A stretch of DNA of 64,000 nucleotides from Liquorilactobacillus ghanensis DSM 18630 (GTDB lineage Bacteria; Bacillota; Bacilli; Lactobacillales; Lactobacillaceae), in the NCBI RefSeq assembly GCF_001435235.1, contig NZ_AZGB01000003.1:83236-147235 (forward strand), written 5' to 3'. The translations under genes were made by a program, and so were the position numbers. How positions within the stretch are numbered: position 1 is the stretch's first letter; the number at the start of each line of letters is the position of its first letter. Shown piece after piece: positions 1 to 8,781 of this stretch. The notes beneath the pieces are model-generated. The model made no database searches. It was not told the DNA's origin and saw only the letters and a program-made list of their open reading frames with translations.

Positions 1-1
1 A

Positions 2-1345
2 TTCACAATGAAACTACGGATGGTTTCCTTCATTCGGACACCGGAATATAATTCACTATTTTCTGGTAACCCAATTTGGGCAACTCTTTCTATAGCTGGA
101 ATGGGATTGGATGGTCGTCACCATGTTACAAAGACAGCTTATCGTTTCTTGAATACTTTGAAAGATATGGGACCAGCTCCGGAACCAAATATTACCTTGC
201 TTTGGTCAGAAAAATTACCAGAGCCTTTCAAGAAATACGCAGCTGGAGTTTCAGTTGAAAGTTCAACCATCCAGTACGAAAATGATGACTTGATGGTTAA
301 ACAATGGGGCACTGATTATTATGGCATTGCTTGCTGTGTTTCAGCACAACCAATTGCTAATGGAATTCAGTACTTCGGTGCACGGGCAAACTTGGCTAAA
401 ACAGTTCTATATGCCATCAATGGTGGTAAAGATGAAATTGGTAAAGCACAGGTTGGACCGGCTTATGAACCGATTACCAGTGAATATATCGACTATGATG
501 AATTCATGAAGAAATTTGACCCGATGTTGGATTGGTTAGCTGATATCTATGTCAATGCTTTGAACACAATTCATTATATGCATGACAAATATTATTATGA
601 ATCAGCTCAGTTAGCTTTGAAAGATACTCGTTTGGATCGGACATTCGCTACCGGAATTTCTGGTTTATCAGTTGCTGCCGATTCAATTTCAGCAATTAAG
701 TATGGTCATGTTAAAGTTATCCGTGACGAAAATGGAATTGCAGTTGATTTCAAGACTGATCAAGACTTCCCTCGCTATGGTAACAATGATGATCGGGCAG
801 ATAAGATTGCTGTTTGGTTAGTCAAATCACTGTATACCAAGATGAACAAACATCATCTTTATCGTGGAGCTAAGTTATCAACTTCTGTTTTGACCATTAC
901 TTCAAATGTTGTTTATGGTAAAAACACTGGTACAACTCCAAATGGTCGGCAAAAGGGCGATCCATTCTCACCAGGTGCTAACCCAGCATATGGTGCAGAA
1001 ACCAGTGGAGCTTTAGCATCATTGCTTTCAGTTGCCAAAATTCCTTACAAATATGCTACTGATGGTGTTTCAAATACCTTTGCGGTTACTCCATCAACCT
1101 TGGGACATGATGAGTCTTTGGAAGCTGACACTTTGGTTAATATGATCAGCGGTTATATGAAGAATAACGGACATCATTTGAACATCAACGTCTTCAATCG
1201 TGACACTTTGTTGGATGCTCAGAAACATCCAGAGAAGTATCCAACCTTGACGATCCGCGTATCAGGCTATTGCGTTTACTTTGCTGATTTGACCAAGGAA
1301 CAACAAGATGATGTTATTTCACGGACATTCCATCAGACAATGTAG
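2..1345 (+). CDS. pflB: Formate C-acetyltransferase (pyruvate formate-lyase), 3' part
   Basis: This glycyl-radical enzyme converts pyruvate and CoA to acetyl-CoA and formate in the anaerobic cytosol. The reading frame is open from the first bases of the window, and the full-length enzyme is about 750 residues, so the true start lies upstream and roughly 300 N-terminal residues are missing. The visible part carries the adjacent catalytic cysteines (IACCVS, visible residues 109-110 counted from the ATG at 8) and, close to the C-terminus, the radical-bearing glycine in RVSGYC (about visible residue 420). A cysteine follows the Gly-Tyr, where I would expect alanine from the E. coli enzyme. The activase gene pflA lies downstream on the same strand. 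Identity is secure. Confidence 0.97.
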   Translation, partial: FTMKLRMVSFIRTPEYNSLFSGNPIWATLSIAGMGLDGRHHVTKTAYRFLNTLKDMGPAPEPNITLLWSEKLPEPFKKYAAGVSVESSTIQYENDDLMVKQWGTDYYGIACCVSAQPIANGIQYFGARANLAKTVLYAINGGKDEIGKAQVGPAYEPITSEYIDYDEFMKKFDPMLDWLADIYVNALNTIHYMHDKYYYESAQLALKDTRLDRTFATGISGLSVAADSISAIKYGHVKVIRDENGIAVDFKTDQDFPRYGNNDDRADKIAVWLVKSLYTKMNKHHLYRGAKLSTSVLTITSNVVYGKNTGTTPNGRQKGDPFSPGANPAYGAETSGALASLLSVAKIPYKYATDGVSNTFAVTPSTLGHDESLEADTLVNMISGYMKNNGHHLNINVFNRDTLLDAQKHPEKYPTLTIRVSGYCVYFADLTKEQQDDVISRTFHQTM

Positions 1346-1429
1346 TAAAATATTTCGTTGATTGAAAAGTTCAATATGTGCTTAATAGATTAATTGGATA
1401 AGTAAGTTAGCGAAGCAGAACTAAAAATG

Positions 1430-1472
1430 AATGCCGATTGATTATAAGCATGATCAACCGGTATTTATTTTT
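1430..1472 (+). terminator. Hairpin between pflB and pflA
   Basis: A 13-bp stem (1430-1442 with 1453-1465, one mismatch and one G:U pair) with a 10-base loop runs into TATTTATTTTT. It could end the pflB transcript or attenuate read-through into pflA. Confidence 0.55.
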
Positions 1473-1521
1473 GAATTAAGTAATTCAGGTTTTAAGAGAT
1501 AGAATTGAGGAGGACTTGCTT

Positions 1522-2340
1522 ATGGCAGGAGAAAAACATGTAACGCAACACGCGCTGCGTCAGCGGCCGGTTCCGATGCGTGATGGCCAAGTAGTCGGTT
1601 ATGTTCATTCAACAGAGAGTTTTGGTGCGGTTGACGGTCCCGGAATTCGTTTTGTAGTATTTGTCCAAGGCTGTAATATGCGCTGCCAATTTTGTCACAA
1701 TCCAGATACTTGGAAGAAAAATGTCGGCACTCAAATGACTAGTGATGAAATTTTAAAAATGGCATTGCCATACCGCCAATTTTGGGGTAAAAAAGGCGGC
1801 ATTACACTTAGTGGTGGTGAAATTCTGGTTCAAATCGAATTTGCAATCGAATTATTCACTAAATGTAAAAAATTAGGAATCAATACGTGTCTTGATACCT
1901 GTGGCCAGCCGTTTACTCGCCGTGAACCATTTTTCAGCAAATTTAAGCAATTGATGGAAGTTACCGATATTCTTTTAGTTGACATTAAACACATCAACTC
2001 AGATGAACATCGCAAGTTAACTGGATATCGAAATGAAAACATTTTAGATATGTGCCAGTATCTTTCCGATATTGGCAAACCGGTTTGGATTCGTCATGTT
2101 TTAATTCCACAAAGAACTGATTATGATAATTATCTTGCACAATTGGGTGATTATATTAAGACTCTTAAAAATGTCAAAAAGGTTGAAGTATTGCCATATC
2201 ACACACTTGGTGTACCTAAATATCATGAAATGGGAATTAAATATGCGTTGGAAGGGATTGAACCGCCAACACCAGATCGGGTAAAAAATGCTGAACGTTT
2301 ATTGCATGTTGCTGATTACCGCGGCTATTTAGAAGATTAA
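1522..2340 (+). CDS. pflA: Pyruvate formate-lyase-activating enzyme (radical SAM)
   Basis: This enzyme installs the glycyl radical on pyruvate formate-lyase using S-adenosylmethionine and a [4Fe-4S] cluster. The cluster motif CX3CX2C is at residues 51, 55 and 58 (GCNMRCQFCH), followed by a Gly-rich SAM segment (GGITLSGGE). The length of 272 residues is about 20 more than the usual 245-260, because of an N-terminal extension. I chose the ATG at 1522 over an in-frame TTG at 1516 because GAGGAGG at 1507-1513 sits 8 bases before the ATG. It lies downstream of pflB, separated by a hairpin. Confidence is high. Confidence 0.96.
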   Translation: MAGEKHVTQHALRQRPVPMRDGQVVGYVHSTESFGAVDGPGIRFVVFVQGCNMRCQFCHNPDTWKKNVGTQMTSDEILKMALPYRQFWGKKGGITLSGGEILVQIEFAIELFTKCKKLGINTCLDTCGQPFTRREPFFSKFKQLMEVTDILLVDIKHINSDEHRKLTGYRNENILDMCQYLSDIGKPVWIRHVLIPQRTDYDNYLAQLGDYIKTLKNVKKVEVLPYHTLGVPKYHEMGIKYALEGIEPPTPDRVKNAERLLHVADYRGYLED

Positions 2341-2360
2341 GTAATTTAGAATTTGTTATA

Positions 2361-2414
2361 AAAGCCTTTTGGAGAAAATGCTGTTTAAGTATTTTTTTCA
2401 AAAAGGCTTTTTAT
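2361..2414 (+). terminator. Terminator after pflA
   Basis: A perfect 10-bp stem pairs AAAGCCTTTT (2361-2370) with AAAAGGCTTT (2401-2410), with a 30-base loop, followed by a T-rich tract. Confidence 0.6.
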
Positions 2415-2466
2415 TTTCGATAGCAAGGATATATTGCTAAACTTGAGTAAACTAACTCAAGGGTAT

Positions 2467-2500
2467 AAAAAATAAACTTCTAATATTAACTAGAAGTTTA
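2467..2500 (-). terminator. Terminator of the aspartase gene
   Basis: A perfect 10-bp inverted repeat pairs 2473-2482 with 2491-2500. On the minus strand it is followed by a run of T (A-run at 2467-2472 on the plus strand). Confidence 0.75.
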
Positions 2501-2559
2501 TATAAAAAATAAGCTTTAATTTTATTATAAAATTAAGAAATCAGATTAATCTACTTAAT

Positions 2560-3984
2560 TTAGACGGTAGTAGTTGACAGCGCATCTGCCTGCATCGTTT
2601 TTTTGGTTTGGTTCAGCAAATTTTGGCTGCTTAGCAGTTGATCGATCTCAGCAGCTGCAAAACCTTGTTGTTTGAGCAGTGTTCGAATATTAACTCGTTC
2701 TTTCAGAGCAGTCTTAACAATCGCAGTCGCTGCTGCATAGCCAATTTTAGGCGCTAATACGGTAGCGATCTCAGCCGAGTTTTCAACTAAAGAACGGCAA
2801 CGAACTTGATTGACTTTCAAGTCTTGCAGGCAATGGTTGATCAAAGTCGTAATGCCTTTTGTTAACAATTCAGCTGCATCAAATAAATCTTTAAACATAA
2901 CCGGTTCAAAAGCATTTAATTCCAATTGTCCAGCTTCAACTGCCATAGTGACAGTGGTTGCATAGCCAATTACTTGAAAAACGATCTGATTAACGACTTC
3001 GGGAATAACCGGATTGACTTTTCCGGGCATGATCGATGAACCTGCTTGAGTTTTAGGAAGTTCTAATTCACCTAAACCGGCTTGTGGACCACTGCCCAGC
3101 AAGCGAAGATCGTTGGCGATCTTTCCCAGGGCAGCAGCTAAATTCTTGCAGGCGTCAGCAACTGCTAGAAAACTATCAGTATTTTGGACGGCATCTTGCA
3201 GATCGGTAGCTTGTCGCAACGGCAATTGAGTTAATTTGGCTAAGTCGGCGACGATATTTTCCTGATATTTTGGGGTGGTATTGATGCCGGTTCCAATAGC
3301 AGTTCCGCCTAATGGAATTGACAGCAGTTCGGTACTAGCAGTTGTCAAGCGCTTTGAGCAGCGTTGCAGTAAACTGGCGTATGCAGTGAAGCTGGCGCCA
3401 AAAGTTGTTGGAACGGCATCTTGCAGCTGTGTTCGACCTAATTTAATTGTCTGCTGATGAGCGGCAGCTAATCGTTGAAATTCTTGGATTAAGCGATCCA
3501 ATTGCTGATTTAGCTGATTGATTAGTTCTAATAAGGCTAACTTGGCAGCGGTTGGGTAAGTGTCATTGGTTGACTGACTGCGATTAACATCATCATTTGG
3601 ATGAAGAAATTTGTACTCGCCTTTTTTATGTCCCAGTAATTCGAGGGCTCGATTAGCAATGACTTCGTTGACATTCATATTGGTGCTGGTACCGGCACCA
3701 CCTTGGATTGCCGGTGTGATAAATGCAGTTTGGTAGTGGGCAAAGTTCTGACTAATTTCTTGACCGGCTTGCGTAATCGCTTGATATTTTTTTTCGGTTA
3801 ACTGACCAGCGGCATAATTTGCTTCAGCAGCAGCCATTTTAATTAAAATTAATTTTTTAAGTAGCAGAGGATGAACTTTTTGGGTGGTAACCGCAAAATT
3901 TTGTGCAGCTCTTTGAGAATGAATTCCATAATAAGCTTGACTCGGAATTTCTAGTGTACCAATTGAATCTCTTTCTATTCGCAT
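2560..3984 (-). CDS. aspA: Aspartate ammonia-lyase
   Basis: This cytosolic enzyme of the aspartase/fumarase superfamily deaminates L-aspartate to fumarate and ammonia. At 474 residues it matches the family length. Signature segments are a TSTNMN loop near residue 100, GRTQLQDAVP near 183-192 and the mobile SS-loop GSSIMPGKVNP near 315-325. The sequence after the SS-loop (VIPEVVNQ, EAGQLELN) is closer to E. coli AspA than to fumarase FumC. A glycine replaces the usual alanine in MPAKVNP. The ATG at 3984 is preceded by AGAGGAG. The frame also extends upstream to 4029 without a ribosome site. A LysR regulator is divergent. Fumarase remains a weaker alternative. Confidence 0.87.
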   Translation of the reverse strand: MRIERDSIGTLEIPSQAYYGIHSQRAAQNFAVTTQKVHPLLLKKLILIKMAAAEANYAAGQLTEKKYQAITQAGQEISQNFAHYQTAFITPAIQGGAGTSTNMNVNEVIANRALELLGHKKGEYKFLHPNDDVNRSQSTNDTYPTAAKLALLELINQLNQQLDRLIQEFQRLAAAHQQTIKLGRTQLQDAVPTTFGASFTAYASLLQRCSKRLTTASTELLSIPLGGTAIGTGINTTPKYQENIVADLAKLTQLPLRQATDLQDAVQNTDSFLAVADACKNLAAALGKIANDLRLLGSGPQAGLGELELPKTQAGSSIMPGKVNPVIPEVVNQIVFQVIGYATTVTMAVEAGQLELNAFEPVMFKDLFDAAELLTKGITTLINHCLQDLKVNQVRCRSLVENSAEIATVLAPKIGYAAATAIVKTALKERVNIRTLLKQQGFAAAEIDQLLSSQNLLNQTKKTMQADALSTTTV

Positions 3985-4363
3985 AATCGATGATCTCCTC
4001 TTTTTATTGATGTTTTTCATTACGAGCAATAACTTAACACATATACCAATTTTAAAAAAGGGGTGTCTTCGATTTTAGTGGATAGCAAAGATTCGCTTCA
4101 CGCGGACTTAAGTTTATTAAAAAACAGACGATTAGTTTTTTAGGAATATAAAGTTTAGTATAATAACATAAATCTGGATTTTTTTCCGATACTTTATAAA
4201 TTTTCTGTTATAATAAGACTAAGCGTTTACAAAATTATTTGCGATTAAATCGGCTTTTTATATTGTCAAGTTAAATAGTTTTGTTTTATTATTAATAAGA
4301 AATTAGAGAATCTATTAAGATAAAGCGGTATTTTATTTAATAATGCCCAAGGGGAATGGGAAT
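3985..4363. promoter_or_regulatory. Divergent aspA/LysR regulatory region
   Basis: No gene is seen in this gap of about 380 bases. TATAAT hexamers on the plus strand at 4159-4164 and 4209-4214 are candidate -10 boxes for the LysR gene, each with only a weak -35. The aspA promoter was not resolved. LysR proteins usually bind such divergent intervals. Confidence 0.4.
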
Positions 4364-5332
4364 ATGAAAACAAAACAGGAGAACATCTTTTCTTCTAAAA
4401 CGCTCAGCTATTTTTTACAATTAGCTGAAACAATGAGTTATACACAAGCAGCTCAAATTTTAGGAATTACACAACCAGCTTTGACACAACAAATTAAGAA
4501 ATTAGAGCGAACTGTAGGAGCACCGCTCTTTTATTCAGTCGGGAAAAAACTGCATTTATCGGATGCAGGCTATACGATGCTGGATGCGACTCATCAGATT
4601 TACGAAACGCTTAATCAAGCTTCAGATGAGATTCAGCAATCGACTAGTGCGACCCAAGGTGAAATCAGCATTGGTGTTTTAGCTTCGATTGAAGACCAGG
4701 TATTCATTCAGTTTGCAGTTCAGTATTATTTGAAAAATCCAGAAGTAAAGCTGATTTTTCATATGCTGACGCGAAAGGAAATCTGGGAACGGTTGGAAAA
4801 TAATACTATCGATTTAGCAATTATGTATTTGCCGGATGATAGCATTAAAAATTGGAAACCGTATGAAACCCGCAAAATTTTAACTGAGGATTTATTGTTT
4901 GTTCATCATGAACCGCAGTGGTCCAAAAAGAAACGAATTCGGCTGCGTGATACTTTGGAACAAAAGTGGGTAACTTATCCGCCTAAATATTACTTGAATA
5001 GTCTGATTCGGGAATCATATAAAAATGCCTTGCTTGATAAGCCGGTCAGTGTTGCTCACTTTGCCACTCCGTCACAGTTGTTTAATTTTGCCAATATTAC
5101 CGGAGTAGCAACTGCTTTGCCTTATTCATACGTAATTGCACATAAAGCTGAAAGTCAGAAAAAATTTTGGACGGCTTTATTTGAACCAGCAATCTCTTTT
5201 GATTTGGCTTTTGTTTTTCGGCGTGATAAGGATCAAATTCCGCGAATTGAAAACATTATGAGTGATTTTGACAAATATTTGAGTGAGAAGGATTACCTTT
5301 CACGCTTGACAGAAATCAGCCAAAAAGGTTAA
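4364..5332 (+). CDS. LysR-family transcriptional regulator
   Basis: This is a DNA-binding regulator of 322 residues with a typical N-terminal winged helix-turn-helix (about residues 7-65; AAQILGITQPALTQQIKKLE) and a C-terminal periplasmic-binding-like effector domain. The ATG at 4364 was chosen because AAGGGG at 4349-4354 precedes it by 9 bases, while an upstream in-frame ATG at 4343 has no ribosome site. It is transcribed divergently from aspA, so control of aspartate or fumarate metabolism is the natural inference. The effector is unknown. In lactic acid bacteria similar regulators (MleR type) control malate genes, but no such genes are adjacent. Confidence 0.88.
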   Translation: MKTKQENIFSSKTLSYFLQLAETMSYTQAAQILGITQPALTQQIKKLERTVGAPLFYSVGKKLHLSDAGYTMLDATHQIYETLNQASDEIQQSTSATQGEISIGVLASIEDQVFIQFAVQYYLKNPEVKLIFHMLTRKEIWERLENNTIDLAIMYLPDDSIKNWKPYETRKILTEDLLFVHHEPQWSKKKRIRLRDTLEQKWVTYPPKYYLNSLIRESYKNALLDKPVSVAHFATPSQLFNFANITGVATALPYSYVIAHKAESQKKFWTALFEPAISFDLAFVFRRDKDQIPRIENIMSDFDKYLSEKDYLSRLTEISQKG

Positions 5333-5371
5333 ATCGATAGTGAAGGTTTAATATAGATTGGAGACTTAGAA

Positions 5372-6292
5372 ATGAAAGAATTAGTTTTTGGACATAAAAG
5401 TCCAGATACCGATGCTGTTGTTGCAGCAAAGGCATTTTCTTATTTGCAAAATCAATTAGGTTACGATACCGAAGCGGTAGCATTAGGTGAGTTAAATGAT
5501 GAAACCAAGTTTGTTTTAAAACATTTTTCTGAACCGGCTCCGCGGATTATTACCGCAGCTAAACCAGAAGTTGATGCGGTAATGCTGGTCGATCATAATG
5601 AGGCTCAGCAGAGTGTAGCTGATTTGAAGGATGTTCAAATTACGCACGTAGTTGATCATCATCGGATCGCTAACTTTGAAACTGCTGCTCCGTTGTATTA
5701 TCATGCAGAACCACTTGGCTGTACCAGCACGATTTTGCTTAAGCTTTTCAAGCAGCATAAAGTTGCTGTTCCGGCTAAATTAGCTGGTTTGATGCTTTCA
5801 GCAATTATTTCTGATACTTTATTATTCAAATCACCGACCACAACTCCAGAAGATGAAGCTGCAGTTAAAGAATTGGCTAAAATTGCCGGGGTTGATTATC
5901 AAACTTATGGCTTGGAAATGTTAAAAGCCGGTACTAATTTAGCCAGCAAGACTGAGCAAGAATTAATTACCGCTGATGCTAAATCATTTGAAATGGGTGG
6001 CAAGACTATCCGGATTAACCAAGTAAACACAGTGGACTTGGACGAAGTTTTTGCTCGCGAGGCAAAATTGCGGGCAGCTATTGCAGCTGAAAATAAGGCT
6101 CAGGGCTACGATTTATTCTTGTTGATGGTTACTAATATTTTGGATAGCAATACTCGTTTATTAGCAATTGGCGAACCGCAAGAGGCAGTCGAAAAAGCTT
6201 TCAATGCAAAATTGGTTGATAACAAAGTTGATTTGCCAGGCGTTGTTTCCCGGAAGAAGCAAGTTGTTCCGCCATTGCAAAAAGCTTTTTAA
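5372..6292 (+). CDS. ppaC: Manganese-dependent inorganic pyrophosphatase
   Basis: This family II (DHH) pyrophosphatase hydrolyses cytosolic PPi to phosphate, driving biosynthetic reactions. Metal-binding motifs are in order: GHKSPDTD at 7-14, DHN at 74-76 and DHH at 95-97. The C-terminal DHHA2 domain ends with the substrate-binding SRKKQ at 293-297. The length of 306 residues fits the family (about 309). A GGAG ribosome site precedes the ATG, and a terminator follows directly, so the gene is probably monocistronic. Identity is secure. Confidence 0.97.
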   Translation: MKELVFGHKSPDTDAVVAAKAFSYLQNQLGYDTEAVALGELNDETKFVLKHFSEPAPRIITAAKPEVDAVMLVDHNEAQQSVADLKDVQITHVVDHHRIANFETAAPLYYHAEPLGCTSTILLKLFKQHKVAVPAKLAGLMLSAIISDTLLFKSPTTTPEDEAAVKELAKIAGVDYQTYGLEMLKAGTNLASKTEQELITADAKSFEMGGKTIRINQVNTVDLDEVFAREAKLRAAIAAENKAQGYDLFLLMVTNILDSNTRLLAIGEPQEAVEKAFNAKLVDNKVDLPGVVSRKKQVVPPLQKAF

Positions 6293-6328
6293 GCATTCTG
6301 TAAAAGCTGATAGGTTCCAAAATTTATG

Positions 6329-6365
6329 AGCCGTTCGTTCTTAATTGAGCGAATGGCTTTTTTTT
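6329..6365 (+). terminator. Terminator after ppaC
   Basis: AGCCGTTCG (6329-6337) pairs with CGAATGGCT (6350-6358, one G:U) and is followed by a run of T. Confidence 0.85.
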
Positions 6366-6523
6366 GCTGCTAATTTTAATCACTTAGGTTGCTATTTGAA
6401 ACAAAAATCGTTAATTCATTTGAGTTGATAGTGCTTATTTGAAAGCTGTTTTAGCAAGTAATCAATAATTTACTGACTTTTTATATTTTTAAACCGTTTT
6501 CGTAAGTGAACATGAAATTGCCT

Positions 6524-6552
6524 TTGCTTATAATGCGTGTTTGTAATATAAT
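6524..6552 (+). promoter_or_regulatory. Promoter of the DeoR-family gene
   Basis: TTGCTT (6524-6529), 17 bases, then a perfect TATAAT (6547-6552), about 40 bases before the start codon. Confidence 0.6.
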
Positions 6553-6591
6553 TATTAGTGATTTTAAAATTTGATAACGAGTGGGGATTAT

Positions 6592-7359
6592 ATGAGTCAA
6601 GAAAAGCGAATCGAATTGATCAAACAGTTATTGGAAGAACGTCAGGAATTAACAACTAAGGATATTATGAGCGAATTTGGGGTTTCGCAAGATACGGCTC
6701 GCCGTGATATTGTACTGTTGGCTGAACGTGGTGAAGTCAAACGCACCCATGGAGGCATCTTACCGCTGGACTTCGGTAATCAGGTTTTAAATTTTCAAAA
6801 AAGATTATCATTATTTACCAAAGAAAAAACGCGGATTGCTTTAGAAGCAGTCAATCATTTTCATGCACATCACGTTTATTTTATTGATGCATCAACAATT
6901 TTATTAAAAACCTGCCAGAATCTTAATCTGCCGCTAACTGTTATTACTCACTCACTTGATAATTGTATGGCTTTGGCCGAACAGTCTAAAGTGACGGTTA
7001 AAGCTTTAGGCGGTACGTTTGATCATGAAAGCCGGTTTTTTTATTCGGATGAGGCTTTGCAAGAACTAGACAACGTAGCTTTTGACACAGTCTTTATTGC
7101 AGCCTCCGGAATTGATGAGCATGGAATTTATATTCTGAAACAAGAAGATGCTAAAATAGTTGGCCGGGCTGTCGAACGGGCACGGCGAGTTATTTTAGTA
7201 GCTGAACATCAAAAATTTGTAAATACTTCATATTTCCGCATCTGCAAACCAGATCGGGTGTCTTTATTTATTACTGATCAACCGCTAACGCCAGCTGAAA
7301 GAGCTATTTTCCCTAAAACAACTAAAATTCAAGTTGCTGGTGATGAAGTTATCCGCTAA
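6592..7359 (+). CDS. DeoR/GlpR-family transcriptional regulator
   Basis: This is a 255-residue sugar-metabolism-type repressor. The N-terminal helix-turn-helix (about 5-57) includes the family signature around VSQDTARRDIVLL and the wing RTHGG. The C-terminal domain resembles the sugar-phosphate isomerase fold that senses a phosphorylated sugar. The ATG at 6592 has GTGGGGA upstream. An in-frame TTG at 6571 is unlikely. It has its own promoter and a following hairpin and no adjacent sugar genes, so the target is unknown and may be elsewhere. Confidence 0.88.
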   Translation: MSQEKRIELIKQLLEERQELTTKDIMSEFGVSQDTARRDIVLLAERGEVKRTHGGILPLDFGNQVLNFQKRLSLFTKEKTRIALEAVNHFHAHHVYFIDASTILLKTCQNLNLPLTVITHSLDNCMALAEQSKVTVKALGGTFDHESRFFYSDEALQELDNVAFDTVFIAASGIDEHGIYILKQEDAKIVGRAVERARRVILVAEHQKFVNTSYFRICKPDRVSLFITDQPLTPAERAIFPKTTKIQVAGDEVIR

Positions 7360-7379
7360 TCTGACCAATTATTGTATGA

Positions 7380-7414
7380 AAAATGCTAAATAAAAGTTTA
7401 AATTAGCATTTTAC
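7380..7414 (+). terminator. Hairpin after the DeoR-family gene
   Basis: A perfect 10-bp stem pairs AAAATGCTAA (7380-7389) with TTAGCATTTT (7403-7412). The T tract is short. Confidence 0.5.
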
Positions 7415-7584
7415 TTGCATTTTTGAACAAAAAAAGTTAAAGTTTCAGTTATATGGTTCTTTATTAGCTGAATGTTCTAGCGTTACCTTTAATTGAATGC
7501 TCAGTTTGAGTTGATGAGGGCAGCTTGTGGTGATTTCAACGAACGGCCCGCGTGTCGATTAGCATTTGTGGGAGGTCGGTATTA

Positions 7585-7914
7585 GTGGATATCAGATTGA
7601 ATGACAAATTGTTTGAGAAAATTTCTACTGGTTCAAAAACGGTTGAAGTTTTTCTTAATGATGAGCAGATGAAACATTTTGGGGTTGGAGATACACTAGC
7701 AATTCATCGCGAGTCAAATGATGACGACTATATTTTGACGAGTGTGTGGAGTATTAAAAAATGTCGAACGATCGACGAAGTCTATCAAAAATTTCCTGCG
7801 GCAGCAATTGGGTTGACTTCTACGGAGCTGGCTCAATCTTATTCGACTGAGGCTATTAAGCGGCATGGGTTATTAGCGATAAAAATCAGATTGCTGAAAT
7901 CTAATTTTAATTAA
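7585..7914 (+). CDS. ASCH-domain (PUA-like) protein
   Basis: This is a small protein of 109 residues resembling the ASCH fold, a PUA-like domain linked to RNA or nucleotide binding. The fold is suggested by the early pattern of a GSKTVEV-like strand, a Leu-Asn-Asp turn and a GDTLAIHR segment near residues 40-47. No catalytic assignment can be made. The GTG at 7585 was chosen because GGGAGG at 7570-7575 lies 9 bases before it. The frame extends further upstream without a ribosome site. It stands alone between a hairpin and a good terminator. Confidence 0.6.
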   Translation: MDIRLNDKLFEKISTGSKTVEVFLNDEQMKHFGVGDTLAIHRESNDDDYILTSVWSIKKCRTIDEVYQKFPAAAIGLTSTELAQSYSTEAIKRHGLLAIKIRLLKSNFN

Positions 7915-7925
7915 GCAAACTACTT

Positions 7926-7956
7926 GGGATTGAGAATTAACTCAGTTCCTTTTTTA
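7926..7956 (+). terminator. Terminator after the ASCH gene
   Basis: A 9-bp stem (7926-7934 with 7941-7949, two G:U pairs) and a six-base loop are followed by TTTTTT. Confidence 0.8.
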
Positions 7957-7990
7957 ATTCATTTATTGTAAACCTAAAACTAAAAATAAG

Positions 7991-8019
7991 TTGACAAAGT
8001 TTAAAAAATACGGTAAATT
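7991..8019 (+). promoter_or_regulatory. Promoter of bioY
   Basis: A perfect TTGACA (7991-7996), 17 bases, then TAAATT (8014-8019). TTGTAAACC at 7966-7974 resembles one arm of a BirA site, but I could not find a correctly spaced second arm. Confidence 0.55.
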
Positions 8020-8047
8020 AAGCTTATTCTTAAATGGGGTGAAAAAA

Positions 8048-8593
8048 ATGCAAGCATCTAAGTTAAAAAGAGTAGTTCTTGATGGGATGATGTTGGCAGT
8101 AATGATTGTTTGTGCACAAATAACAATTCCGTTACCATTGATTCCACTAACACTGCAAACTTTTGCGGTAGGAATTATTGCGTCATTACTACCATTAATT
8201 GACGGTTTTCAAGTAATATTGGTTTACATATTGTTGGGGGTAGTTGGTTTGCCGGTTTATGCTGGTTTCAGCAGCGGAACAGCTGCTTTGCTTGGGCCGA
8301 CCGGTGGCTATCTGGTATCGTTTGTTGTTTATCAGCTAGTGACGGCTGCTTGGCTGACTAGATCCGATCGATCCGCTCAACAAATTTTATTGGCTAATTG
8401 TTGTGGTGCACTGCTCAATTTATTAATCGGTTCACTTTGGATGATCCCGGTTTTGCATTTAAGCTGGCAGCAAGCTTTGCTGACAGGGCTGGTTCCATTC
8501 TTATTGCCGGCTTTAATTAAAATCGTGGTTTTGCTGCCGATTGTTTTACGTTTGAAAGGGTTGGTAGCTAAAACGTTTGTTAAGCCCAGCTAA
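8048..8593 (+). CDS. bioY: Biotin transporter substrate-binding subunit BioY
   Basis: BioY is the membrane S-component that captures biotin and works with the shared ECF energy-coupling module (EcfA, EcfA', EcfT), which is not encoded in this window. At 181 residues with about six hydrophobic segments it matches the family. The early TIPLPLIPLTLQT segment and the later GPTGGYL motif are characteristic. The ATG at 8048 follows GGGGTG. An in-frame extension to 7991 overlaps the promoter and is rejected. The gene is flanked by terminators, so it is monocistronic. No biotin-synthesis genes are seen, consistent with biotin uptake. Confidence 0.93.
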   Translation: MQASKLKRVVLDGMMLAVMIVCAQITIPLPLIPLTLQTFAVGIIASLLPLIDGFQVILVYILLGVVGLPVYAGFSSGTAALLGPTGGYLVSFVVYQLVTAAWLTRSDRSAQQILLANCCGALLNLLIGSLWMIPVLHLSWQQALLTGLVPFLLPALIKIVVLLPIVLRLKGLVAKTFVKPS

Positions 8594-8633
8594 TGATTTT
8601 AAAATAAACTGCAAATAATTTACAAATAAAAAG

Positions 8634-8682
8634 ATCGGCTGAATTAATCAATTTGATTTGTTCAGCCGATTTATTTTGTTTT
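8634..8682 (+). terminator. Terminator after bioY
   Basis: A perfect 10-bp stem pairs ATCGGCTGAA (8634-8643) with TTCAGCCGAT (8661-8670), then a T-rich tract. Confidence 0.8.
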
Positions 8683-8739
8683 AAGCGTGAATCTTTAGTT
8701 AAACAATAATCTATAGCTAATCGTTTCTGACGGACATCG

Positions 8740-8748
8740 TGGTATAAT
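8740..8748 (+). promoter_or_regulatory. Extended -10 promoter of the aminotransferase gene
   Basis: TGGTATAAT is an extended -10 element (TGn plus a perfect TATAAT at 8743-8748), 33 bases before the ATG. No clear -35 is present, as expected for this class. Confidence 0.6.
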
Positions 8749-8781
8749 AATATTAACTATCAAATACAAGGAGCAGTAGCC

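Noticed and set aside
7966..8021. BirA operator before bioY
   Set aside because: Only one arm (TTGTAAACC) is visible, and the second arm is not at the expected distance.
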